Assembly (NCBI RefSeq): GCF_014193895.1
Contig: NZ_BLZR01000001.1
Location: 2,232,001 to 2,296,000 of the forward strand
From: Clostridium fungisolvens
GTDB lineage: Bacteria; Bacillota; Clostridia; Clostridiales; Clostridiaceae
Direction of reading: 5' to 3'
Length of the DNA: 64,000 bases
Positions 17,911-25,424 of the stretch are shown piece by piece. The notes below the pieces were generated by a model that ran no database searches, had not been told where the DNA came from, and was given only the letters and a program-made list of their open reading frames with translations. The position numbers were made by a program, and so were the translations under genes. The first letter of the stretch is position 1. Each line of letters opens with the position of its first letter.

Positions 17911-18681
17911 ATGAGGAAAAAGTTTATAGTTATTAGCTGTTTTTTATCAGCTGTAGTTATGTTTACTGGATGTACTACTACTAAAAAGAACACAACTGCA
18001 CAAAAGCCTAATGGTACATATAGTGCGCCTAATGACAATACTGCTGGAACGAATGACAATACTGGTACAAAAGCGCCTCAAACTCAAACAGCTCCAAACA
18101 CTCCACCTTCAACACAACCTGTTCCTAATCAGCAAGGTGGAGGAACACAATATAATACGCCAGCAACTGATCAGTCAAATGGAACAAATACAAACGGTAC
18201 CGGAACAAATAGTAATGGCTCTGGAACAAATAAAGCTCAACCTAATCAAAGCAGTACTGGAGTGCAATATATGTCAACAATAGAATCCGATATTTTGACA
18301 TATACAAATCAAGAAAGACAAAAGGCTGGGTTAGCTCCATTGACTATAAATACAACGGCTGCTAAATATGCTAGAAGCAAGAGTGAAGAAATGATTAGAC
18401 TTAACTATTTTGACCACAAGTCACCAGTAAATGGTTATATATCCGATATTGCTCAAAGGAATAATTGGAGATATTCATATATAGGAGAGAATATTTATAC
18501 AATGAATTTTACAGGGCAAAGAGTTGAAGACGTAGCCAGTGGACAAAGTATTGTACAATCTTGGATGAATTCTCCAGGACATAGAGCGAATATATTAAAT
18601 AAAAACTATACGCAAATAGGTATAGGTGTTACTTACGAAAACGGTAAGGTAATGGCAACTCAAATATTCTATACACCTTAA
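17911..18681 (+). CDS. CAP-domain lipoprotein (YkwD/SCP-like)
   Basis: An N-terminal signal ends in a lipobox (MFTGC), so this 256-residue protein should be lipid-anchored outside the membrane. A low-complexity Thr/Asn/Gly/Gln-rich linker runs from about residue 24 to 120. The C-terminal CAP domain (about 128-256) shows YTNQERQKAGLAPL, YFDHKSP, GENIY, SWMNSPGHRANILN and GIGV, matching the bacterial YkwD group. Bacterial CAP proteins are extracellular and often spore or wall associated, with no settled enzymatic activity. RBS TAGGAGGGTG is very strong. The terminator belongs to a hairpin family shared with 23 and 56 kb. Confidence 0.9.
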   Translation: MRKKFIVISCFLSAVVMFTGCTTTKKNTTAQKPNGTYSAPNDNTAGTNDNTGTKAPQTQTAPNTPPSTQPVPNQQGGGTQYNTPATDQSNGTNTNGTGTNSNGSGTNKAQPNQSSTGVQYMSTIESDILTYTNQERQKAGLAPLTINTTAAKYARSKSEEMIRLNYFDHKSPVNGYISDIAQRNNWRYSYIGENIYTMNFTGQRVEDVASGQSIVQSWMNSPGHRANILNKNYTQIGIGVTYENGKVMATQIFYTP

Positions 18682-18684
18682 CAT

Positions 18685-18727
18685 AAAAAAAATCGCTGAA
18701 GCGACTTACTTCAGTGATTTTTTTGCG
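18685..18727 (+). terminator. terminator of the CAP gene, shared hairpin family
   Basis: AAAATCGCTGAAG pairs with CTTCAGTGATTTT and is followed by TTTGCG. The inner TCGCTGAAGCGA can also form its own hairpin. A nearly identical sequence occurs at 55874-55910. Confidence 0.75.
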
Positions 18728-18752
18728 CCTTGCTACAAGCTTTATAGTTTTT

Positions 18753-19145
18753 TTATTTCTGTAACATATAAATAAGCTGGTCAAGCAGACTTTTGGTTTT
18801 TTTAATATTATCAATATAATCTGCTACGTGAGTAGTATAATATAACAAACCAGCATCAGTTATAGAATATATTTTTTTGCTTCTCTTATTTAGGAATTCA
18901 TCACCTTCCCATTTACTTTTCACATAACCTCTAGTTTCCAAGTCATATAAAGTATCATAAACAGTGCTTGATGATACTGGCAGTGGTAAATTATTATTTA
19001 CGAAAGCTTCCCTAAAATCTTCTAGAATTCTATTGCCAAAAACCTCTTTACCTTTGGCTAATTCCTTTAACACATAAAAAATATATATCTGTTTTATGTT
19101 TACAACATTTCTTGGAGCAACCATCCTATTACGACTTTGCGACAT
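18753..19145 (-). CDS. PadR-family transcriptional regulator
   Basis: This 130-residue protein has the PadR winged helix: IYIFYVLKELAKGKEVFGNRILEDF, then SSSTVYDTLYDLETRGYVKSKW, the GDEFLNKRSKKIYSITDAG wing, and a short C-terminal dimerisation helix. PadR repressors usually control an adjacent exporter or stress gene. The nearest candidates are the convergent CAP lipoprotein and the divergent Cys-rich small protein, so no target is certain. RBS GAGGTGC is 5 nt before the ATG. Confidence 0.88.
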   Translation of the reverse strand: MSQSRNRMVAPRNVVNIKQIYIFYVLKELAKGKEVFGNRILEDFREAFVNNNLPLPVSSSTVYDTLYDLETRGYVKSKWEGDEFLNKRSKKIYSITDAGLLYYTTHVADYIDNIKKTKSLLDQLIYMLQK

Positions 19146-19264
19146 AAAAGCACCTCATTTCAATTATACTTATTATAAAACATATGTACGCCTTTATCAA
19201 TATAACCGTGTTAATGTGTGATATTTTATGTCTTTTAGCATAAAGACCTCTATATATGTATATA

Positions 19265-19352
19265 CCACTTCGTAATAAAATTTATTATTTTTAAATTCTC
19301 TCACGAGAAGCCGTGGGAGTTTTAAAAATAGATTTCGGGTCAAAGTGATATA
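19265..19352 (+). repeat. structured intergenic repeat, family 1, copy B
   Basis: This is the best-folded copy. TTTTTAAA pairs with TTTAAAAA, and CTCTCACG pairs with CGTGGGAG, closing a 6-nt loop AGAAGC. The outer CACTT (19266-19270) pairs with AAGTG (19343-19347) around the whole unit. The right flank AGATTTCGGGTCAAAGTG matches copies A and C. The 306-base gap between the PadR gene and the Cys-rich gene holds nothing else I can name. Confidence 0.65.
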
Positions 19353-19451
19353 TATTTATAAAAAGCCTAATTTAAAATAATATTAAAATTACTGTCAATT
19401 TATAACATAATTGAATACTATGTACTATACAAAAGAGATGGGGTGATTAAC

Positions 19452-19658
19452 TTGTCAAGAAGACACGGATGTTGCTGTGGAGGCAATAATTGTTGTAGAA
19501 ATAATTGTTGTGGTAATAACTGCTGTGGCAATGGATTCAATTATGGTCCAATGGGATGTGGTGCTGGATTTAATAATTGTGGCTGTGGCGGTGGTTTTGG
19601 TGGTTACTACAATAACCCATTATTTTTATTATTATTGTTAGGTTCATTCCGCTGCTAG
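19452..19658 (+). CDS. Cys/Gly/Asn-rich small protein, possible spore-coat type
   Basis: The 68-residue protein is built of CCxxNCC-like repeats (CCGNNCC) over residues 5-30. A Gly/Phe/Tyr-rich stretch and a short hydrophobic tail NPLFLLLLLGSFRC follow. Such composition is typical of small sporulation or coat proteins of Firmicutes, but I do not recognise a named family. A TTG start with GATGGGGTG six nt upstream is preferred over the in-frame GTG at 19443, which overlaps that RBS. It ends at a perfect terminator. Confidence 0.65.
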   Translation: MSRRHGCCCGGNNCCRNNCCGNNCCGNGFNYGPMGCGAGFNNCGCGGGFGGYYNNPLFLLLLLGSFRC

Positions 19659-19662
19659 TAAA

Positions 19663-19695
19663 AGGCCATAGGCATCTTGCCTATGGCTTTATTTA
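19663..19695 (+). terminator. terminator of the Cys-rich gene
   Basis: AGGCCATAGGC and GCCTATGGCTT form a strong stem with a 5-nt loop, followed by TATTTATT. Confidence 0.75.
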
Positions 19696-19720
19696 TTGTT
19701 TAGGATTTCATAATTCAATA

Positions 19721-20539
19721 TTATAAGGACTCATAAATTTTCTTTAGCATTAATGCATCATTTTCTAATATAGGACTCTCGCAAATGACACATCCTTTCA
19801 CATTGAAGTTCACAAACGCTTTTAAGCAAGCTTTATAGTTAAAGTCGCTTTCTTCAAATGGTAAGTGATTCTTTTCACCTTTTATTGTGTATGCAATACC
19901 TGAAAGGTGAATATGCATATCTTTGATTGCTTCATCGCCTAGTTCAGTACCAATATGATCTAATATTTTTGCAAAATCATCGTAGTCCTTTAAGATACCA
20001 TTACCTCGTGCATGAACATGTGAAAAATCAACACATATCTTACATGTTGGTATATCCTTACAAAGTCTTACAAGCTCATCATAAGAACCAAATTGAGTTG
20101 GTTTTCCTGTTGTCTCTAATCTAAAATCTACTCCATCATATGATAGACTTTCAAGTTCTTCCTTTATATTATTGAAAGCCTCTTCATTGGTAGAATCTAA
20201 ATAGTACCCAGGATGAAAAACAAGACTTCTTCCTCCTACACTTTTTAAGGCATTTGCTCCATTTTCTATTCTTTCCTTTGATTTTTCTCTTTTCTCTTCT
20301 TCAATAGCATTTAGGTTTATAAAATATGATCCATGGGCAGATAAATAAAAGTTTTTTTCATTTTTTATATCTAAAATAGATTGTCTATTTTTTTCAGTGA
20401 CATTAATTGAACGCACAAAAGGTAGTTCCATCGCATCAAGTCCGATTGAATGAAGATATTCTATTCCAGTTTTATAAGTAAATTTATTTTTACCATCGCC
20501 AATAGGTAAGCCTGAAATTCCAAATAGTAATTTTTCCAT
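19721..20539 (-). CDS. TIM-barrel protein of the endonuclease IV / AP endonuclease 2 family
   Basis: The 272-residue protein carries the metal-ligand pattern of endonuclease IV: H69 in LSAHGSY, H109 in VFHPGYY, E142 in RLETTG, D171 and H174 in VDFSHVHARG, H209 and H211 in MHIHLSG, and E254 in ICESP. Family members are zinc-dependent AP endonucleases or sugar isomerases. The HARG element and endonuclease IV-like spacing favour a DNA-repair enzyme, though several residues differ from E. coli Nfo. The start has GAAAGGATTACTTAC upstream. Confidence 0.75.
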   Translation of the reverse strand: MEKLLFGISGLPIGDGKNKFTYKTGIEYLHSIGLDAMELPFVRSINVTEKNRQSILDIKNEKNFYLSAHGSYFINLNAIEEEKREKSKERIENGANALKSVGGRSLVFHPGYYLDSTNEEAFNNIKEELESLSYDGVDFRLETTGKPTQFGSYDELVRLCKDIPTCKICVDFSHVHARGNGILKDYDDFAKILDHIGTELGDEAIKDMHIHLSGIAYTIKGEKNHLPFEESDFNYKACLKAFVNFNVKGCVICESPILENDALMLKKIYESL

Positions 20540-20753
20540 GTAAGTAATCCTTTCGTTTCAACATAAGAGCAGTTAGTTTAGATAAGCGAGCTCAATAAAT
20601 AATATTTAATAAAACTGTTCTTATAAATATATATTTTTAGTATATCAAAACAAAAGTAATCCCTGCAAATTATTTTCCAGGAAATGTAAGTGAATAATAT
20701 TTATTGAAATCCTCCTTGTTATTTATTAGAATGGATTATTAGAGGTGATAATT

Positions 20754-21464
20754 ATGGAAGAAAGGCTTCAAAAGTTTATGGCTAGATGTGGAGTTGCGTC
20801 TAGAAGAAAGTGTGAGGAACTTATACTTTCAGGAATAGTAAGTGTAAATGATACAATTATAAAAGAATTAGGAACAAAAATTGATTGTGATAAAGATATA
20901 GTAAAAGTTTCTGGAAAGGAAATAACACCTGAGGAGAAAAAAAGATATATCATGCTTAATAAACCTGAAGGATATATTTCCTCTGTAAAAGACGAACACG
21001 ATAGACAAACAGTAATTGATTTGATTGGAATTAAAGAAAGGATATTTCCTATAGGAAGGCTTGATTTTGATAGCTCTGGTCTTTTACTACTTACTAATGA
21101 TGGGGAAATATATAACAAACTTATTCATCCAAGACAAAAAATAACAAAGACATATGTTGCAATAGTAAAAGGTGTTTTTTCAAAGAATGATATACAAAGA
21201 TTCGAAAATGGTATAGATATTGGTGGATATATAACTGCAGACGCGAAAATAGAAGTAATTGAAATTCAAGAAGATCGTTCAAAGGTTAGACTTCAAATTC
21301 ATGAAGGTAAGAATAGACAGATAAGAAAAATGTGTGCGGCTCTAAATCATGAAGTTCTTGAGCTAACTAGGGAAAGCATTGGGGAAATAAAACTTGGAAC
21401 ATTGGAAAAAGGCAATTTTAGAGAACTAACTGAAGCTGAATTAAATTATATAAAATCTCTATAG
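20754..21464 (+). CDS. rluB: large-subunit rRNA pseudouridine synthase (RluB/RsuA family)
   Basis: The 236-residue protein has an S4 RNA-binding domain (about residues 1-58, RLQKFMARCGVASRRKCEELI). The RluB/E/F catalytic domain follows, with the active Asp in GRLDFDSSGLLLLTNDG and the closing motif IHEGKNRQIRKMCAAL. It isomerises a uridine in 23S rRNA (U2605 in the E. coli numbering for RluB). GAGGTG before the ATG favours this start over the GTG at 20745. It is followed 10 nt later by mnmM. Confidence 0.9.
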   Translation: MEERLQKFMARCGVASRRKCEELILSGIVSVNDTIIKELGTKIDCDKDIVKVSGKEITPEEKKRYIMLNKPEGYISSVKDEHDRQTVIDLIGIKERIFPIGRLDFDSSGLLLLTNDGEIYNKLIHPRQKITKTYVAIVKGVFSKNDIQRFENGIDIGGYITADAKIEVIEIQEDRSKVRLQIHEGKNRQIRKMCAALNHEVLELTRESIGEIKLGTLEKGNFRELTEAELNYIKSL

Positions 21465-21474
21465 GAGTGAATGA

Positions 21475-22017
21475 ATGTTTAAGTATGTTGGAGATATAAG
21501 TAGCATTACCCATTACATAGTAAGTAATTTTGTAGACGAAAAAATCATTGCTATCGATGCAACCTTAGGAAATGGTTATGATTCTGATTTCCTAAGCGAT
21601 AACTTTAAAAAAGTATATTCTTTTGATATTCAAAAAGAAGCTATAAGTAATTATAAGTTAAAACAAAAAGATAATGTAGAACTTATATTGGATTCCCATG
21701 AGTACATAGAAAAGTATGTAACACAACAGGTTAATTGTGTTATGTTTAACCTTGGTTTTTTGCCTGGCGGTTCCAAAGAGATTACTACACTTACAGATTC
21801 AACACTTAAAAGTTTAAATGCTTCAATTAATCTCTTATCTTCTGGAGGTATAATAACCATTGCATTATATAATGGACACAATGAAGGAAAAAAAGAAAGC
21901 TCAGAAGTAATAAATTTTGCAAGAAATCTTGATAAAAAGTTCTTTGGCGTAATGCACCATAAATATCTAAATCGTACTAATTGCCCACCAGAACTAGTTG
22001 TTATAGAAAAGAAATAA
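21475..22017 (+). CDS. mnmM: class I SAM-dependent methyltransferase, MnmM (YtqB) family
   Basis: The 180-residue Rossmann-fold protein has the SAM motif AIDATLGNGYDSDFL, acidic motif VYSFDIQ, MFNLGFLPGGSKE (the family's catalytic NLG-PGG region), and NRTNCPPELVVIEKK at the end. The YtqB group was long called putative rRNA methylase. B. subtilis YtqB is now known as MnmM, which methylates nm5U to mnm5U at the tRNA wobble position. The spacing to rluB indicates an operon for RNA modification. RBS is AGGAGTGAATGA. Confidence 0.82.
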   Translation: MFKYVGDISSITHYIVSNFVDEKIIAIDATLGNGYDSDFLSDNFKKVYSFDIQKEAISNYKLKQKDNVELILDSHEYIEKYVTQQVNCVMFNLGFLPGGSKEITTLTDSTLKSLNASINLLSSGGIITIALYNGHNEGKKESSEVINFARNLDKKFFGVMHHKYLNRTNCPPELVVIEKK

Positions 22018-22108
22018 GTTTCTATAATATTGAATATCTTCATATTTGATGATAAAATGAAATAAATATTGCATTTTATCATCGGCAATGGAAGAAGGGA
22101 TAGCTAGT

Positions 22109-22996
22109 ATGAGTATCAACGATAATCACGATTTAATGAGATTAATACAAATAAAATTTCCACGTTTAAGTAAAGGTCAAAAACTAATTGCTGAATACAT
22201 ACTTAAATATTATGATAAAGCAGCTTTCATGACTGCTGCTAAATTAGGGATTAGCGTAGGGGTAAGCGAATCAACAGTTGTTAGATTTGCAAATGAATTA
22301 GGATTTAGTGGCTATCCAAAGTTGCAAAAAGCTCTTCAAGAACTTATAAAAAACAAGTTGACGTCGGTTCAAAGACTTCAGCTTTCTAACGACTATATAA
22401 GTGAAGAAAATGCTCTTAAAGGTGTTTTGAAAGCTGACATGGAAAATATAAGAGCAACTTTGGAAAAAACAAATCATAAGACCTTTGAAGATGTTGTTCA
22501 TAATATTTTTACTGCTAAAAGAATATATATTATTGGTCTTAGAAGTTCTTCTGCACTAGCAGAATTCTTAGGTTTCTACTTAAACTTGATATTAGATAAT
22601 GTTAAAATAATAGGTAATGGTATAAGCGATGTTTTTGAAGAGATGATCAATATTGGAGATGGTGATTTAGTAATCGGTATAGGATTTCCAAGGTATGCTG
22701 TAAAAACTATAGATGCACTAGAATTTGCACAATCTAGAAATGCTAAAGTAGTTGCAATAACAGATAGCTTGCTTTCACCATTAGCTTCACAGGCTGATTA
22801 TACTTTAATCGCACAAAGTAATATGGCTTCTTTTGTTGATTCCCTTGTAGCACCTTTAAGTATTATTAATGCACTAATAATTGCGGTTGGGATGAGAGAA
22901 AAAGAAAAAATATCTAAGACTTTTGCTGATCTTGAAAGTCTTTGGAAAGAATATCATGTATATTCATACAATAAAAGTGGTAATGAATCTAGATAA
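22109..22996 (+). CDS. RpiR/MurR-family transcriptional regulator
   Basis: The 295-residue protein has an N-terminal HTH_6 domain (LSKGQKLIAEYILKYYDKAAFMTAAKLGISVGVSESTVVRFANELGFSGYPKLQ, in pieces; about residues 15-80). A sugar-isomerase (SIS) domain from about 120 to 260 follows (YIIGLRSSSALAEFLG, DLVIGIGFPRYAVKTIDAL). Such regulators sense phosphosugars. No sugar operon is adjacent, so the regulon is unclear. GAAGGG upstream favours the ATG at 22109 over that at 22088, which has no RBS. Confidence 0.88.
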   Translation: MSINDNHDLMRLIQIKFPRLSKGQKLIAEYILKYYDKAAFMTAAKLGISVGVSESTVVRFANELGFSGYPKLQKALQELIKNKLTSVQRLQLSNDYISEENALKGVLKADMENIRATLEKTNHKTFEDVVHNIFTAKRIYIIGLRSSSALAEFLGFYLNLILDNVKIIGNGISDVFEEMINIGDGDLVIGIGFPRYAVKTIDALEFAQSRNAKVVAITDSLLSPLASQADYTLIAQSNMASFVDSLVAPLSIINALIIAVGMREKEKISKTFADLESLWKEYHVYSYNKSGNESR

Positions 22997-23020
22997 AGAG
23001 GCACAACAGCCTCTTTTTAC
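22996..23020 (+). terminator. terminator of the RpiR-type gene
   Basis: AAGAGGC and GCCTCTT form a stem around ACAACA with a T tract after it. A second, stronger hairpin (23026-23050) follows within 10 nt. Confidence 0.75.
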
Positions 23021-23025
23021 TGTAT

Positions 23026-23050
23026 AGGAAGGTCGCTTCAGCGACTTTTT
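23026..23050 (+). terminator. second hairpin-T-tract after RpiR gene, repeat-derived
   Basis: GTCGC-TTCA-GCGAC is followed by TTTTTT. The same hairpin with identical flanks recurs at 23216-23240. Confidence 0.7.
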
Positions 23051-23239
23051 TACTGTAACCGAAAATATAAATTTTTTATGTCTATTAAACTTAAATATTT
23101 AAATGTTTTCAGAAGCTTTTTATTGCGATACAGTAAAAAAACAAGACTTATTCGCCTGCCAAATTTTCCTCATATGCATTCGGAAAGGCAGATGCGTTAA
23201 AAAAGCTCACTGAAGAAGGTCGCTTCAGCGACTTTTTTA
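23046..23239 (+). repeat. intergenic repeat, family 2, full-length copy
   Basis: This is an ordered element: TTTTTTACTGTA, about 70 nt of AT-rich sequence, TACAGTAAAAAAA, the hairpin CTGCC..TTTCC/GGAAA..GGCAG (23156-23191), ATGCG, then CACTGAAG..CGCTTCAGCGA with a T tract. The same order is found inverted at 55874-56057. A second copy of the CTGCC/GGCAG hairpin follows at 23335-23371. Together they fill most of the 432-base gap before the BaiN-like gene. Confidence 0.65.
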
Positions 23240-23334
23240 TCTTTATGAATTTATGCTCAATTGTATCTGCAGATAAATATGAGTAACGACTTAAATCATA
23301 ATATGACTTAAAGAATAAAAGTAAGAACTTGTCA

Positions 23335-23371
23335 CTTGCCGAGTTTTCCTCATATACATTCGGAAAGGCAG
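23335..23371 (+). repeat. family 2 core hairpin, second copy
   Basis: TTGCC..TTTCC and GGAAA..GGCAG enclose the loop TCATATACATTC. It differs from the copy at 23156-23191 by one base over the 30 nt from the TTTTCC to the AGAT. It lies about 55 nt before the next start codon. Confidence 0.65.
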
Positions 23372-23428
23372 ATAAAAAATTATTAATAAAAAAATAGATT
23401 AGCTATTTTTATAGAAGGAGTAATAAAC

Positions 23429-24652
23429 ATGAGTAAGGTTATTGTTATCGGTGCTGGACCAGCGGGAATGATGGCAGCTATTTCTGCTGCCCAAAATAAT
23501 CAAGTTGTTTTGTTAGAAGGTAATAATAGATTAGGTAAAAAACTTTTTATTACTGGAAAAGGTAGATGTAACGTTACTAACGCAAAGGATATAAGTGAGT
23601 TTTTCGATATGATTCCTGGAAATCCACATTTTTTGTATAGTTCTTTATATACTTTTACAAATGAGGATACTATGAACTTTTTTCAAAAACTTGGAGTTAA
23701 ACTAAAGGTTGAAAGAGGAAGTAGAGTTTTTCCTGAATCAGATAAATCATCAGATATTATAAGCGGTCTTAGCAGGGCTTTGGATGAAGCTAAGGTTAGA
23801 GTTATGCTTAATTCTAAGGTAAGCAAGATACTAACCGAAGGGGATGTTATAAAGGCTGTTGTTTTAACTGATGGCAAAGTGATAGAAGGCGATAGTTTCA
23901 TTTTATGTACTGGTGGAAAATCATACCCGCTTACTGGCTCTACCGGGGAAGGTTTTAACTTTGCAAGAAAATTAGGTCATAAGATTATAGATCCAAAACC
24001 ATCGCTAGTTCCTATAGAAATTAAGGAAGACTGGGTTAAAGAGTTACAAGGTCTTTCACTTAAAAATGTGGAATTTAGAATAAGTAATGGAAAAAAGGTG
24101 TTGTTCAAAGATTTTGGTGAAATGATTTTTACACACTTTGGTATATCTGGCCCTGTAGTACTTAGCGGCAGCAGATTTGTTAAAAATGATGGAATTACAT
24201 ATACTGCATCTTTGGACTTAAAGCCAGCCTTAGATGATAAGGAATTGGATTTAAGAATACAGAAAGATTTTCAAAAGTACATAAATAAAGATTTTAAAAA
24301 TTCATTGGTTGATCTGTTACCAAAAAGACTTATTGAAACAATAATTCATTTGAGCGAGATATCAGGTGATAAAAAGGTAAATGAAATAACCAAGGAAGAA
24401 AGAAAGAAACTTGTAAATCTTTTAAAGAATTTTAGTTTTACTGTCAAAGGGCTAAGACCTATTGAAGAGGCTATTGTTACTGCAGGTGGCGTTGATACAA
24501 GAGAAATAGATCCGTCTACTATGAGATCAAAGATTATTTCAAATTTATTTTTTGCTGGAGAAGTAATTGATGTTGATGCATTTACTGGTGGGTATAATGT
24601 TCAAATTGCACTTTCCACAGGTTATATAGCAGGAACTCATGTAAATGAATAG
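23429..24652 (+). CDS. BaiN/HI0933-family NAD(P)/FAD-dependent oxidoreductase
   Basis: The 407-residue flavoprotein opens with a dinucleotide fold VIVIGAGPAGMMAAISAAQ and the family-specific LLEGNNRLGKKLFITGKGRCNVTNAK. It also shows GGKSYPLTGSTGEGF, THFGISGPVVLSGSRF, a VTAGGVDTREIDPSTMRSK segment and GEVIDVDAFTGGYNVQIALSTGY. The family (YhiN, HI0933) is widespread and mostly uncharacterised. BaiN of bile-acid-converting clostridia belongs to it, but nothing here supports bile-acid metabolism. RBS AGAAGGAG. It is 99 nt upstream of cmk. Confidence 0.88.
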   Translation: MSKVIVIGAGPAGMMAAISAAQNNQVVLLEGNNRLGKKLFITGKGRCNVTNAKDISEFFDMIPGNPHFLYSSLYTFTNEDTMNFFQKLGVKLKVERGSRVFPESDKSSDIISGLSRALDEAKVRVMLNSKVSKILTEGDVIKAVVLTDGKVIEGDSFILCTGGKSYPLTGSTGEGFNFARKLGHKIIDPKPSLVPIEIKEDWVKELQGLSLKNVEFRISNGKKVLFKDFGEMIFTHFGISGPVVLSGSRFVKNDGITYTASLDLKPALDDKELDLRIQKDFQKYINKDFKNSLVDLLPKRLIETIIHLSEISGDKKVNEITKEERKKLVNLLKNFSFTVKGLRPIEEAIVTAGGVDTREIDPSTMRSKIISNLFFAGEVIDVDAFTGGYNVQIALSTGYIAGTHVNE

Positions 24653-24686
24653 CTAAAACCGATTTTTATAATCACTTGAAAAGATA

Positions 24687-24716
24687 TTTATTGAATTTCA
24701 TAAAATGTGGTATAAT
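24687..24716 (+). promoter_or_regulatory. extended -10 promoter for cmk-ispH/rpsA
   Basis: TGGTATAAT at 24708-24716 is an extended -10 (TG, one base, TATAAT), with a weak TTTATT 18 nt upstream. The RBS and TTG start of cmk follow about 35 nt later. Confidence 0.55.
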
Positions 24717-24751
24717 CAGAAAGAAAACTACATAAAGAGAGGACGATTTAA

Positions 24752-25420
24752 TTGAGATTATCAGTTGCTATTGATGGCCCAGCTGGTGCAGGTAAAAGCA
24801 CAATAGCTAAAATTGTGGCTAAAAGATATAACTTAATGTATATAAACACTGGCTCGATGTATAGAGCAGTTACATATAAAGCTTTAGAAAAGGATATACC
24901 TCCTGAAAACATAGAGGCTTTATGCAATTTAATAGAAACCATGGAAATGCATTTTGAAAATGATGAATTATATCTAAACGATGTTAATATAAATGATCAG
25001 TTGACTGTACCGAATATCAGTAAAAATGTGTCTGCTTACGCATCAATCAAGGAAGTTAGAACTAGACTAGTAAAACTTCAAAGAGATATGTCTAAAAAGT
25101 ATGACGTAATAATGGATGGTCGAGATATTGGCACTGTAGTTTTAAAGGACGCTTCTTTTAAGTTTTTCTTAACTGCTAGTCCTGAAGAAAGAGCAACTAG
25201 AAGATATGAAGAATTAAAAGCTAAAGGTCTTGAAGTAGATTATAGCAGCATATTGAAAGATATAATTCAAAGAGACTATTTAGATAGTAATAGAGAAGTT
25301 GACCCTTTAACTAAAGCTGATGATGCATTAGAAGTGGATACTACTGGAATAAACATAGATCAGGTTGTTAATAAAATTTGTGAGTATATTAATAATGGAT
25401 TAGAACTTAGTATGAGGTAA
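24752..25420 (+). CDS. cmk: cytidylate kinase, TTG start
   Basis: Cmk phosphorylates CMP and dCMP. The 222-residue protein has the P-loop IDGPAGAGKSTIAK, the NTGSMYRAVTYKAL motif, MDGRDIGTVVLKDA, FLTASPEERATRRYEEL and RDYLDSNREVDPLTKADDA, all standard. A TTG start with AGAGAGGACG upstream gives the correct N-terminus for the family. It is followed after 4 nt by ispH-rpsA. The cmk next to rpsA order is conserved well beyond the Firmicutes. Confidence 0.95.
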   Translation: MRLSVAIDGPAGAGKSTIAKIVAKRYNLMYINTGSMYRAVTYKALEKDIPPENIEALCNLIETMEMHFENDELYLNDVNINDQLTVPNISKNVSAYASIKEVRTRLVKLQRDMSKKYDVIMDGRDIGTVVLKDASFKFFLTASPEERATRRYEELKAKGLEVDYSSILKDIIQRDYLDSNREVDPLTKADDALEVDTTGINIDQVVNKICEYINNGLELSMR

Positions 25421-25424
25421 AAAT

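Noticed and set aside
20700..20720. Strong AAGGAGG on the minus strand upstream of the TIM-barrel gene
   Set aside because: No start codon follows within range and no frame is open, so it is not taken as a gene start.
23046..23375. CRISPR array
   Set aside because: The repeats are few, unequal in spacing and themselves hairpins of a longer element. No cas genes are present.
23429..24652. Bile-acid 7-dehydroxylation gene baiN
   Set aside because: The family match is clear but no other bai gene is in the window, and the family is universal in Firmicutes.
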